Origin: Heterobilharzia americana
Taxonomy: Eukaryota; Platyhelminthes; Trematoda; Strigeidida; Schistosomatidae
Assembly: GCA_944470555.2 (NCBI GenBank)
Contig: OX104130.1
Span: 76,017,160 to 76,081,159, forward strand
Reading direction: 5' to 3'
DNA length: 64,000 nucleotides
Positions 12,240-24,425 of this stretch are shown here, in pieces. A model generated the notes under the pieces. That model had not been told where the DNA came from and ran no database searches. It saw only the letters and a list, made by a program, of their open reading frames with translations. Every line of letters starts with the position of its first letter. The stretch's first letter is position 1. The position numbers were made by a program, and so were the translations under genes.

Positions 12240-12965
12240 TATAGACGATAGTTTCAAGATAGTACCCGTCATGGAGTGACATCGGTTATAGATCCATTCA
12301 AAACCTAGGAGAACTAAACACCTATTTGGTCCTAGTGTATGACTCTTCAGTGGTACGCATCCAAGACCCCACCAGGAATCGAATTCAGAACCTTTACGCC
12401 TAGTTGTGAAATCTCTGTGTGTCCATACCGAACAGTTTAAATTTACTTACTGCTGTCGATTCATGATATAGCACGACTATCCACCACGATCATGAGTTGG
12501 CATTCGTGTCACTTACAACTGGCTAACCCCACAAGTCATGATTTCTCATTAGGACTTCTGATTATTCAGTCAGTGATGAATACTACCTTGAAATAACTAA
12601 AATCTCCAAAAACCTTGAACTAAACTACTCATTGCCGACCACTAGTGACATGCCTCTAGCTGAATATCCTGAAGTTCTAATGAGAAGTCGTGATCTGTAA
12701 GGTCGACCAGTAGGAAATGAAGTGAATACCCACTGAAGATCTTGGATGACACTGGCGCTATATCGCGAATTGACAGAAGTAAAAAACTGTGAATCACTGA
12801 ACTTCGACCTAAAGGTCCTGACTTCCATCCTTGATTGCGTGCCTACTGCTGAGGGACCTCACACTAGGACGAAACAGAGGTCCCATGCTCCCAAGTTTTC
12901 AATAATTCTCAGACTAATATCTCTCGGTAATGAATTCTGGCTTGAAATAAATAAATCCCCAAACT
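12240..12965. repeat. Inverted pair of hammerhead SINEs (CTGAGGAG-type)
   Basis: A minus-strand copy (about 12240-12600) faces a plus-strand copy (about 12645-12965). The minus copy has rc core CTGAAGAG, side AGGACCAAAT and a tRNA-like head with ATTCGATTCC. The plus copy has CTGAGGGACC, CTAGGACGAAAC and a GTC triplet. Their body segments near 12450-12570 and 12650-12775 are reverse complements with many mismatches. Stem II is poor in both, so activity is doubtful. Confidence 0.7.
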
Positions 12966-13744
12966 AAACTTCATGATAGTTCCTAGTGAATCGACTAAAC
13001 CAGTCTGTCAGAAATGTGTATACTCCAATCCTTTTCGTGGCATCATCTCATTTTAATTTGATAGTTGGCATCGATAAACACAAAAATAAAGGTGTGTTAA
13101 CATTCTCTTGACAAATCAAGGTGAATTCAAATGTGTCAGATTCAATGTTTCAATATCTTGTTGAAATAAACTAAATTGAATCACTTCTAATCTCAATCTA
13201 TTTGTCATTGAAAAATAAAAGTTCATAAAAAACTATGTAAATCAACAGTTTTGATCAATGAATCTATTCAATTCTTCAACCTATTTCTTCTTAATCTTGT
13301 TGTCAGCTTTTAGTTTGAAATTTCTTTTCCACTTTAAATATATTTATATAAATGTATACACGCCATTTTGAAGAACAGCATAGTGTCATATTATTACAGG
13401 GAAGAGAAAAGGTGATCAATCATCCGAGTACTAGATAGGCACCATGAACTTATGTGGAAATTCATAGTTCAATATAGATAAAATGGTAAAAGGTTAGTAA
13501 AAGTGGAGGAAGGATAAAAATATTTGATGATAAATATGAATGACAACTGGATATTTTGATTATTTTCACTTTTTATTATTGTTGACTCTTAGGAGTAGAT
13601 GGAGTAAAGGAAAAAAACTGTGATTAAATATTTCAAAGATGCATAAATGAACATCTTTATTGTTGTCATATTTAACGTTATGCAATTGGAATCATATGAG
13701 AAAATAACAACTCTATTGAAAAGAAAAATCAACTTCCAACTCGG
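12966..13744. other. No gene seen
   Basis: AT-rich sequence without long ORFs or recognised repeats. Confidence 0.45.
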
Positions 13745-14050
13745 TGCTCTACCAACTGAGCTACGAGGTCCAACCGATGATCAAATTTTTTGTCACTTCA
13801 ATCCTCAAGGGTTTTAACCGACTACCATGTGAATTCATTTCACGTTACTATCGCTTGATCATACTCATACTAACTGCTTAGTCAGTACTTCTCATTCCAA
13901 TAGAAATCTAACCGAATTAGAGAGGTGGAACGTCATATTAATTATTATTTTGACTATTTGAGATGGCCTGGCTGAGCCGGGTGGCAGTCCGAATTTTCAT
14001 TTCACTTTAAATCATCACCTAGCATCAATACAAGTCTGGGTAACCACAGC
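13745..14050. mobile_element. tRNA-derived SINE, minus copy plus tail of an inverted partner
   Basis: A box-A-like CTACCAACTGAGCTACGAGG (minus strand) at about 13751-13770 is followed by a body of about 200 bp. That body closely matches 23925-24122 (for example CAATCCTCAAGGGTTTT and GAGGTGGAACGTCATATT). From about 13985 a plus-oriented SINE tail (ATTTTCATTTCAC) begins, repeating the head-to-head arrangement seen at 4.1 and 24.1 kb. Confidence 0.7.
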
Positions 14051-14254
14051 TAAGCTAGTCAAAATAATAAATGATTAGCTTAGTAATTGCTAAATTATTT
14101 GAGAAAACGCCTAGATACCACTGCTAACCACCATCTACTATTACGATAAAATTGAAACGACAGATAATATCGAAACATTCGTGCCGCTGCCTATATGCCA
14201 ATAGATACCAATTGATTCGGTTGAGTCAAAGACAGAGTAGTACAAACAGCATTA

Positions 14255-14465
14255 TATAAATTATACGCGTTCCATAGGAAGTGGCTATCGTGATTCTGTG
14301 GCCTACTGGATAATGCTTTGATGTTCGAAGGGAATGATCCTGGGTTCAAGTCTGTGTGGGAACAACATCGCTTACTGGGAGGCAAGTACATTCAACTGAC
14401 GAATTCTAGATAGGACGAAACACTCGTCCTGCATTTCAGTGCTAACCCCTACCCATCATCACCAC
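14255..14465 (+). mobile_element. SMalpha-like SINE with hammerhead core
   Basis: A tRNA-like head (GGCCTACTGGATAATGC, then box-B-like GGGTTCAAGTC) is followed by CTGACGA, a weak stem II, TAGGACGAAAC, and a short stem III ending in a GTC triplet at about 14426. All three catalytic signatures are visible, so this is the best-preserved core in the window. Stem II is reduced to about three pairs. Confidence 0.75.
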
Positions 14466-16764
14466 AAAATTATCTTTAAAGTTGATCAGCAAGTTTGGTA
14501 TGAGAATAAAGTTATTGGGAAATGTTTCATTCGATGATTTAAGAGCATTCATGAATTTCACGGTGGCATTCACCGTGGAGCGAAATTAGTTCGAGAACCA
14601 GGGAAAAGCTGGGGGTATTTGGCAGTTGTTTCCTCCTAGCATGGAGCTCGTCGTCAGTACATACCCACGGCTCTATGAAGCATCAACCCTAAGTCCGTCA
14701 TATCTGACGGATTTCACTTTACCGCTCAACCACTGGGTTGAAGACCAGTGTTTCATCCTCGCCTATCTCTGAGACTTGATAAGTGTTTGGAAACTATTCT
14801 AGTTGAAAAATACAGGAACAGTGTCTGAAGCGCAATAAGGGGGACCCATTTGTCTTCTGATCTAATACTAGCATATTTACTCATACAGTTTTGGAGTCTT
14901 TGTTCCCAAGTTCAACAATATTCACTTTGCTATCTTATCTGAGTCCCACAAGATCTCTCTCCATCTAGTTCCAAAAGCATAAATATTTGTTCAATAACAA
15001 CGTAATATTTTAACCTTACTTCAGTTCACATGACTACCTTACTTTACAGGTCCAATGTCTTGTTCCTCTCAATTCACTGAACTGAAGTATGTCGAATTTT
15101 ACCTTAATCTGTTATTCTCAATAGTACATACAAGTTACATGCAGTTGAAGAGGATTGATCAAACAATAAAATGTATCGAAACCGTTCTGGTCCAGCTATT
15201 GTTCTCGTTCTCTTCAAATGATTAAGGGAAATATGAAGATGAGGTTGACTTTGAAAGGGATATTGAATTGATAGCATTCAGATGACTATATGACTAAACC
15301 TTGAATATAGACTGTTTTCAATTTCAAAATGTATGTTAATTATCAATGGAAGAATAGATGGAGATGATGTGGTTGTATTCTTGAGGACCACAATCTAGCA
15401 TATATCAGTCTCCTAATAAAAAGCTGTTTAGGAAATTTAACTATAGTAATGCAACTGGCTAACAGTTCAAGGTTATTAGGCATACATATGTGACACAATT
15501 AACTGAACACCGTCTTGTATGTCTCTTGTATGTCTTGTATGTCTCTCACCGTCTTGTATGTCTCTCGAATATCAAATGCGATACAACTTTCTCCATAGTT
15601 TATAAGTATGTCAACGTGATAGAGGTCGATATACCTAAGAGTTAGCATCAGACCAGTTTGATGACCTTCTCAAAATATCTAATATGATGGTGACATTTTT
15701 TCAATAAATCCCAATTCCAATACCACTCGTGAATAAAATCCGTAAATCATATAGGGTTATAATGACTTATACCTAGTTAGATTAGGGGAAAGTCCACTCT
15801 GAATCATCTAACCATCAATAATGCATTAAAGAAAACGTATGCCTTACAAACATCTTAACCTAATGCGTCAGTATTCATATAATATATCATCAACTGAGCA
15901 GAACAATTCCATGAAATCCTAGTAAAACACAGAAGTCGACCAACAGTCTCTATTCAGTTCTAAGAACTAAGTATCAGACAATTAGATTGGTTATATATTG
16001 ATGACTAGTTCGGGCCTTAAGTCCAGTCCTACATGGGGTCTATCTTGACCTTGACAGTCTACTTACAGTGTTTGCAGATTTTTTACAGTTCTCAGGTTAG
16101 CATCAGAGAGGGAGACTAAGTGCCATCATACTTTAGGATATATCTAGTTGATTACTGACAATGAGCATGAAACCTTGAATTAAAGACTTTATGGAGGTTT
16201 AACCGATAATCAACTGGAACATGACAGAAACTCGATGCATCACTGCAAGATAGACTTAGGCTGTCAATTTAAACTTTTTTCACTACAGAGGTGAGTAATG
16301 TGGATTTTAAATACTCAAGCAACTTTTTTATGCATACTAAATAGTACAATATTTTCATAAGATGTAGCATCCTGACAATTGATTGACATCAACAACTCGA
16401 CATCTAAGCCTTTTGTATACATCATCTGAAATATCTTTTGCTAAAAACTGCATTTGAAGATAAGTTATATTCTCTTACGCTCAGTTGAAAACATGATTTT
16501 CATGTGATTTTTAAGCAATTATCAAAGATTTATTCCTGCTTTTTTCCGCACGCATACACATTTCCTCATTCTAGTTCATTACCAAAGCAAACTTAAAGTG
16601 CCTTGTAACATAAGAAGAAAATTATCATTTACATTGATCAGTCGGTGAAGAGCAACCAATCAATGTATTTGATGTAGTCTTACAATTGGTCAGTCGCAGC
16701 CTGAAGACCTCAGTGGTAACATCATTGGTTATAATAGTGGGTGATACGGTTCCAATATCAAGAG
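14466..16764. other. No gene seen; short CTTGTATGTCT repeats
   Basis: No supportable coding region. The 11-mer CTTGTATGTCT recurs several times at about 15513-15564. Confidence 0.45.
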
Positions 16765-16925
16765 GTAGCTATCGTGCCCCAGTAGCCTAGTGGACAACGC
16801 TTTGCCATTTTAAGCAATTGGCACAAGGTTCAAGTCTCAGTGGGAACAATATCAGATACATCCAGCTGGTGAGCCCCAAACAGGACAGGATGCTCATCCT
16901 AGATTCCTCTGCTAGTAACAACCAC
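16765..16925 (+). mobile_element. SMalpha-like SINE, ribozyme inactivated
   Basis: The head reads CCCAGTAGCCTAGTGGACAA and a box-B-like GGTTCAAGTC. The ribozyme core reads CTGGTGAG instead of CTGATGAG, and the GAAAC segment is replaced by AGGATGC. Both changes hit positions required for hammerhead catalysis. Confidence 0.75.
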
Positions 16926-17459
16926 GTAATTTACAAGAATTAAAGTATATTAACTTTTCAATAGTTCAATATATTTCGATATTCTAGGTTGTAAGCAAAT
17001 GACAATATACCAGCACTAATGACTACTTTTATAAACATGTAAACTTTACCGAGTGCCTAAATCATCTTACCAACGTTTGCCAAATTCAAAACAGAATAGC
17101 TTGCTGGCGTTAGAAATAAGATAAATATTTGAAAAGTGACCTTGAATAAACATTAGTTGATAAATCAACCAACATTAAGTACACAATTGTTTACCTATGA
17201 GGACAGAGTATGTCATTTCAGCTTGTTTACTTTCCTTTATAAGGTGATAAATATATCGAACGAAATACTATAGTCGTAGAAATTTGTTTTGTTGTCGGTG
17301 ACCGAGTAAAAAAATCATTATGTAAACCAAAAATGTGTTGACAGGTGAGTTGTAAGAGGCTTACATACATACATGAATAACGGGGTAACATCGGACAAAT
17401 GAAACCCCAATACTTAAAATGGTAATAATTGATTAAGACAATTCATTGATTTCAATTTC
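16926..17459. other. No gene seen
   Basis: AT-rich, no recognisable feature. Confidence 0.4.
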
Positions 17460-17620
17460 ATGTTGATCAAGGACTGAGATCAGCTGGAGAACCATTGAAA
17501 ACTTGGAGCACTGAACATCTGTTTCGTCCTCAGCAGTGCACACCCATGATCCCGCCAAAGATCAAACGTAGGATCTTAAGGTTCCGAGCCCACCACGTAG
17601 CCACTGAGCAACTTAGTTGG
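17460..17620 (-). mobile_element. Hammerhead SINE (CTGAGGAG-type), stem II deleted
   Basis: On the minus strand a tRNA-like head (GCTCAGTGGCTACGTGG) leads to GTGCACTGCTGAGGACGAAAC. The whole stem II between the CTGAGG and GACGAAAC halves is gone. Stem I (GCACTG with CAGTGC) remains. Confidence 0.75.
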
Positions 17621-17849
17621 AATCCATTCGTCTAAACTTCCTACTTCTGTCAGTTTGCCTTATAGCGTGACCGCAATGCTTCTCCAGTTGACGTCAGTTC
17701 GCGATGAATACGATTTTAAGGTCAATAAAAAAAAATCCTGACAAACCTCCGAATTGAACCATTTTACTTTGAAATGGCTTTATCTCATTGTGATGTAACA
17801 AAGCGTCCAAAAATATATCCATTTATGAGGGTTAATCTTGGGCACTTTG

Positions 17850-18130
17850 ATAGAATGTAATCCCATTCTAGTTGATTTACTGAATGTACCCACACAGTGG
17901 AACATTATTGTTCACTAGATTACATTTTGGACACAACTCATACTGTCCAAAGTCATTATTTAGACTTCAAATCATCTCGTCCTATGTCAGTTAAGGTTGG
18001 CTTGGTAAAATGTCTAGGTAACATGGCCAGAAAACTTACTAGTAAAAAAAAGATCTAAAATAATAGATCATATACACTAAAGATACCTTGCTCATCGACA
18101 GTCACCCTCCGAAATTAATTAATATAACCG
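17850..18130 (+). mobile_element. Penelope-like element fragment (distal RT region)
   Basis: Plus-strand reading at about 17929-18058 contains THTVQSHYLDFKSSRP and MSVKVGLVKCLGNMARK. This matches the block after the RT domain of the Penelope copies here (SRPMSVKVGLV compares with SHPTLVKVGLVRFLSNKARK at 58.1 kb). It is only about 45 residues before a stop. Confidence 0.6.
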
Positions 18131-18256
18131 GTAATGGTCACTTGGGTGTCCTTAGTTTTAAAAATAATGGCACCAATATGAAGACAGGATTCGAAGTCTC
18201 CACTGCGTTAACATACAATAAATTGAATTTCAAAAGTAACAATATCAGTGACCTAC

Positions 18257-18624
18257 GTTATACGTTCACCTTCTTTCATTTCAACTAGACGCGCTCTAGC
18301 CAAAACTTGTTGTATACGCTCTTTCTCTTCGTCTGTTAATTCCATTTGGACAGTTTTAAGTAAAGCTAATCCAGTTGTTGATGTATTAGCAATTAGCTTC
18401 GGGCTGGGTTTATTCTCACGGATTTCATCAGTTGGAAAGTTTTCACATAAAAACGTGTGTGACTGACTTTTACGTGAACTTGATGACAAGGCAATGGCTG
18501 TATCAGAGGAGTTTTGTGGATTATAGGAAGTTAAACCACGTTGCAGAGATTGACTACGCTTATGACTCACATCAGCGTCAACAGACCCTTCTTGACCTGA
18601 GATTTGACTAGCTTCATTCCCCAT
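18257..18624 (-). CDS. First coding exon of a Rab-effector (rabphilin/Noc2-like Rab-binding domain)
   Basis: The exon encodes 122 residues plus two bases before a GTAGGT donor at 18256-18251. I chose the internal ATG at 18624-18622, not the upstream one at 18675. It has a better context (AAAATGG) and gives MGNEASQ, which fits the N-myristoylation pattern (Gly2, Ser6). Residues about 20-90 are Ser-rich and probably disordered. The C-terminal part, LTDEEKERIQQVLARA followed by EMKEGERI, resembles the first helix of the Rab-binding domain of rabphilin and Noc2 (LT-x-EE...V-x-x-RA...ERI). In that family this helix precedes a zinc finger and binds Rab3/Rab27 on secretory vesicles. The zinc-finger and C2 exons should lie at lower coordinates or beyond the left edge; I did not find them. 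RIM or piccolo-type proteins are alternatives. Confidence 0.6.
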
Positions 18625-18675
18625 TTTGATTTCACTTTTTGCACAGAATTTCAATGAAATAATCCACTTGTTCAC

Positions 18676-21600
18676 TGTTCAATTTTTACATGATTTACAC
18701 GATTCATAAAATCCCATCAAAATAATTTCCTTTCATCACATAAAAGTATCAGTGATTTAGGGTGAAATAAGCTGTTTCTAAAATTCCCAATTTATTTTAT
18801 TTTATTCTTCTTCATCGAAATCAAGGAACACTGTTTATTGGGTTTATTTCCAGAATCTGTTCACCTTGCATGCTTCTCCACATCAAAACTGATAGGTTAA
18901 TGGACAGCATCAATAGTCCGAAACATTAGCCAATCAGGTGGGTGACCTTGGAGTCGACTCATTTTAATGGATAGCCTTGAGTCCTAATAGATTTGCCTTA
19001 ATATCGATCGATCTGGTCTAATTATATTTTGAAATGTTGATAAACAGACAGTTAAAGCCAGAAAATAAAAAGAAACGGATATTTACAACTGCCCTGTAAA
19101 AACAGTTGATAATGGATCCTATGCAGTAGGTTATATTAATGGCTAACACCTTTGAAAGTCTACTTTTGAGGGAATATTAGATTTTCTGAAGAAAATGGAA
19201 TAAAAATTTCCGAAAATTTAATTAATTGGTGTGGTTAACTGCAACACAGTACTTTAAGTTTTTCCGCTTCAATAGAGTTGGATGATGAGAGAAATACAGA
19301 AACACTTTTGACATCACTGAGGTTAGTTGGTTAAACAACTCAACTCAGAGAACACAATACAACCAAGACCATCCACCTGAGCTAAAAATACTCTTCACCA
19401 CTTTCAACATCAGTTAAGGATGAGGAAATATGTACACTCATACCCTATCCAGATTATATCCAAGTTCTTCTAACGTCTTAGCAAAGACATCAACGATCGA
19501 CCACTTAGTTGAGATCGATTTGCTAGCATTTCGAAACAACATCATTCAAGGTCAGTTGCGGTCACTTTTTTACACCACTTATTCATATGTCTTATAGCTT
19601 ACTGACTACAACAAGAATGTTGGCTTTTCTCCTGAAACAGATATCAGTCCAACACATACTGTTATCCATTCGTAAACAATCAAAATCTATACAACTGAAC
19701 GAAATATACTAGTGACTGACATAAGCAGTTCTACATCACTAACGTCGATCATCAGTGCTTGTTATCCAGGTCAGTATGAAGTAAACACCGAATAGCTGTT
19801 TCCCTTTGCAGCCCAATTCATCAATGATGTATCCAGACCCATTCAATTTGAGAGTCAAAGGGTCTAAACCACCTGAATTCCAGTTAGCTACTTGAGTAGA
19901 CTGCTCATATATAGAATCATATCAAGTTTTGGTGAAGTACACAGTCCCTGGTTTTCGCTGAGTAACCAAATATTCAAATTACACAATGTGACCGCTGTGA
20001 ATACTCACCACTGGGACTAGGCTATTCAGCACTTACAGTCCCACTTTTTATTTGCATCCTTCCTCTCAAGATCGCTAATATTAATGAGACTATTACCATG
20101 AGGTGTGACTTAAATAAGTAACAATAAGCTGCCTTATTCAATCCTAGACGGTTTACACCAATACGACACAGTTTGCTAAAATAACTGGTATGAAAACGAC
20201 TACATAATAACTATTCTTGGTGTAAGTTAGTAAAGGTCAGTCTACAGGAAGACCTGGACTTAGGTTTCGTCCTTATCAGAGGGGCCTATTGATAACAATG
20301 AGGAAACTGCGTCAAGTAGTGCTGAAGTCAGAGTCCAGACTATTAAACTGTTCAAGCTACGACTGACTCCCTTTAAGATCGTATTCTGCACACGAATTTG
20401 TGATCAGAAGGTAACCAGTGTAGCTGTCTACTCTTTAGTACTCATTCAGCACTAACAAAAATCTGTAGATCAACTTTCGCAATACGATGGCTAAGTGACC
20501 TAGTGTGACAATACAGGAAACTGTATTTCGGTGTTAGGTGGTGGAAGGCAATCTGAAAGAAGTCCTCAGCCTATGTTACGTTCTTTTTGGCACTCATCAG
20601 AGTAATCCAGTATTAACCTCACTTGGTTCAAGTGCATGGCAATAAATTAGCTTCTCCGACTAAAGAACTAAATCCACTGTATAAACCTTTATGATACGAC
20701 CCAGATAGCCAGACCTAACTGGAACCCATGGCTCACTGACTGAAATAAGAATGTCTAAAAATTGAGTCCTTGCTCCATTATCAACGTGTCAGTATCTGAA
20801 ACAGTAAGGCAATTGATGAGTCCTGATGATCCTGACTCTCGTCATCTAGATGTTATATTAATGAGCTCTTGAGATCACTGTTCACTGATGACTCATATTT
20901 TCAGAAATTCAGTAGAAAATTATGCTTTTGGTAATAGTTTGCCGGTCTGTCTAAATTTTGAGGTTTTTTCTTCAGTGGTTCATCATTAAACTAACCGAAT
21001 ATATCATCGTTTACTTCATAAGGAAATGAAGCATCTTCAAGGTGGATAGATGTTTGTGAAGGACATTTGCCGAACTTTAGCGTAATTGCCTTTCCAACAG
21101 GAGTGAATCTGCCTTCTTGTTTTGGAGCAACAGTTGACCTATATAACTATTGTTATCATGTGACCTGTGCTATATGATCACTGACTTACTTGATTGATTT
21201 CTAAATAGCTGATCTTGTTTTGGCAGTCCATTTACTGGATTGGTGTTCAGTTCTGCTAACTGCCATTCGATAAGGGTACCATGCTTTTGAGAGTACTTCC
21301 GCCGTTTCCGAGCTTGCTTGGTGTTGTATTTCCACGTTGTCTTGATTGAAGTTGTGGATATGTCCATCTAAATGCGTCGATACCAATGACAATATATCAT
21401 GTCGTTTGTCTACAAGTTGAGATGGAAATTTTCATTTCACCTTCACTCATCATTGGGTATCAATACTAGTCTACTAAACCAAGGCGATCCCACATGATCA
21501 AAATGATACAAGTTGGCAGCCATTAACCCGTTTACCTATTCGATGACTGCATTAGCCAACATTCCTTATATATAATTCTGTAGAATGTACTGGTCTTGTC

Positions 21601-23829
21601 TTCTCGAGGTATTTCAACACTCAGGTTGTAGGGAAAAAAGTCTCTTATCTACCAGGAATCTGGATACATAAACTTACAATGAAGTAGATCAGAGAAATTA
21701 ATTGGGTATTTCTAATAAAAGGAGATGAACAAATGAATACATGTGCGAATAAGTCCTGGGAAGTGTTTATGGACAAATTTGCACCAATGTGGCATCATCA
21801 ACTTATGACTGTCTGCAAAGCTTTATCAAATGGATATCATCAAAAGCAATATCCCTCACCGACTAACTAATTATTTAGTAGTGGTTGTCAGTAGAGTTTG
21901 AGAAGCGCATTTATTCTTGCGTATTTACGATTCAATCAACTAAATATGCTTGTCTTCGATGTGTTGGAATCTTCACTGAGACCCAAAACTTAGCAAAAAG
22001 TTGTGAAAATGAAACGTAACTAATGACAATAATGAGGTATGCATATCAGAAATTTGTGCGTCAACAAAGTTAAACCATTTTGATAAAGGCTGGTGAATAA
22101 TGGAGATAGAGAGAAATGATCAATTACACAATAATTACTAGAATATGCAACCAGCTGTAGACAAAGTGTTAAGGAGGATCACAGACCTGAAACTACTATG
22201 AATACCTACGAAACATGTTAGATATGCATAGCGCTTCTTTTCTATTTGACAGGTTTAAGATGATTCTTGGATGTAACACTCTGTTTCAATTATGTAACAA
22301 ACCTGAAATTGTTCTTTTTATTACCTTTCTGCTAAGATGATATTGTAAAAGTAGTGAATGCTTAGTCAGATGTTTTTTTAGTGACTGTTTTTTTCAACAA
22401 TCCACCTCCATTTTGTTCCCATTCTCTCATCTTATTTCGGTGTCTTCGTTATTTCGACTGGTTGTTTTATGTGGTGTATCTCTTGATGTCCACAAAGTAT
22501 CAACTCAGTGTTCGAAATAATAAGTATTATTGATGTCTGGAGAATTATTTTCAGTGTGAACTTATGACTGAAAGTAACGTATTAAGTATGATTATTTTGA
22601 AAATCCTCACTATTTATACTGAAGGCATACTATATGCTGATTTTACTAATATTTCCTTCAGTGGTTCGCAAATATCTGAAGATGGTTTACGTTTCCTATT
22701 TGAGAACCTCTTAGATCGATAAAGTATGTATAGTCGACACCTTCAAAAAACGCTATTTGTGTAGTATTTATCCCAAAAGGACAAAACTATCAACTAGTAC
22801 AAAACATCATTTCCAAATGGCTAGTTAAAGACAGCAAACTATCACCTGTAGTGTAATTCTCAGAACGAGTATTACTGAAGTAAGATTCAAGATAACTTGA
22901 GGAAACAACCGAAACTGTGATGTATAGCGTCTCTAGCCTCCTGAAGTCCTGTCTAAATAGAAGATAGGAACTTAAAATCAGCTACCATAGAGCCAAGTTG
23001 GTTCGTCTTTCAAATATTAACTATTCAATATATTATGCGTCTACTTATATATTTGATGGGAAGCAATGGCTTAGGGGCATGCTCTTCTTTACACTGGGTT
23101 GAGCTACCTAGTTTGCAGAAGAGCTTATACCTGCAGGTAGTAAAAATATATCAGTGAGATGAAAATGACAAATAATAAACATGTAAAACTGAAGTTAACT
23201 AAATAAAACCCGGTCAAGGTTACATGAGAGCGTATAGAAAATCTAGCTAGTGTCTTCTATATATTAGGGATTTATGACTTGAGGCTGTTGATCAAATAGT
23301 CGGGGAAAGGTCATATTTGAGACATAGGTTCTCATCATTTCTTATCCTGTTTGACATTCTCAGCATCTTATCAACCTTCATTGATTTTTTATCTCCGTAT
23401 TCTCTTTGATGCCATTTGTATCCTCCTACTTCAACTGACTTCTTCTTCTCTGCATTAGTCAATTTTAACATCTTGAACTACTTCATATTTTGTGCAGTTC
23501 TGTATTTATCCCTTAAGTGACATAACAAACCATGCTTTAGTCTACCATACTTTGAAAAAGTTGTACAGTGGTGGAATATCGCCGTGGCGATAAAAGCCAC
23601 GCTATAGCGTAAGAAAGCTATCTGTCTCCTTCGAAGATTCCTTGAAATTCACCTTACAATAAACCTATATATGACAGAACAATCTTCTTTATTCAAAACA
23701 TAACATCTGCGAAGCCTAATATATCAATTGCTAGTGCAACTTAGCTCAGCATACCTAGATGTTTCTCTTTTATACAATGCGGCAGTGAAATGTTCATGGT
23801 AAAGTCTATCACCATACTGAGAATATACT
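18676..23829. other. Upstream flank of the Rab-effector exon; degenerate repeats, no gene supported
   Basis: No promoter could be assigned. Degenerate relatives of the third SINE family appear near 20225-20300 (ACTTAGGTTTCGTCCTTATC) and 20520-20650. A tRNA-SINE tail (ATTTTCATTTCACCTTCA) lies at about 21428-21500. Overlapping minus ORFs at 21170-21392 carry no recognised domain. Confidence 0.4.
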
Positions 23830-24117
23830 GTGTGATGATCGAAGGTGAGATGAAAATCTGCAACGTGGCCAGATTCACATCATCGACCACCGAGTTACCA
23901 CCTGGTCCCCTACCAACTGAGCTACGAGGTCCAACCGATGATCAGATTTTTTGTCACTTCAATCCTCAAGGGTTTTGCTCGACTGCTATGTGAATTCATG
24001 CAGCGTTACTATCGCTTGATCATAATCATACTAATTGCTTAGTCAGCACTCCTCATCCCAATCGAAATCTAACCAAATTAGGGAGGTGGAACGTCATATT
24101 GATTATCATTTTGACGA
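23830..24117 (-). mobile_element. tRNA-derived SINE copy
   Basis: Minus-strand copy with a box-A-like region at about 23908-23925 and a body matching 13770-13975. It ends where the palindrome at 24118 begins. Confidence 0.7.
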
Positions 24118-24422
24118 TGTGAGAAAGCCGTAGTTTAGTAGACTAGTATTGTGATAGGTGATGATTGAAGGTGAAATGAAAATCTGGACTGCGGTCGGAT
24201 TCGAAACAGCGACCATCGGGATACAGGCCTGGTGCTTTACCAACTGAGCTGCGAGGTCCGACAGACGAACAGATATTTATTTCATTTCAGTGAAGCTGAT
24301 AGAGCACCAGGCCGATAACCCGATGGTCTCTGGTTCGAATCCGGCCGCGGTCCAGATTTCCATTTCACTTTCAATCATCACCTAGTACCAATACTAGTTT
24401 GTCAAACTACGGCTCTCACAGA
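24118..24422. repeat. Large palindrome made of two head-to-head tRNA-SINEs
   Basis: The left arm (24118-24250) and right arm (about 24292-24422) are reverse complements over about 130 bp with scattered mismatches. Shared blocks include GCCGTAGTTT, ACTAGTATTG, GGTGATGATTGAA and CGGCCTGGTGCT (and their complements). The spacer is about 41 nt. Each arm holds tRNA-like box A and box B (GGTTCGAATCC at about 24331 on the plus strand). Confidence 0.85.
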
Positions 24423-24425
24423 TGG

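Noticed and set aside
21170..21392. Two overlapping minus-strand ORFs of about 64 residues
   Set aside because: Likely repeat-derived (a SINE tail follows at 21.4 kb); no domain or splice context.
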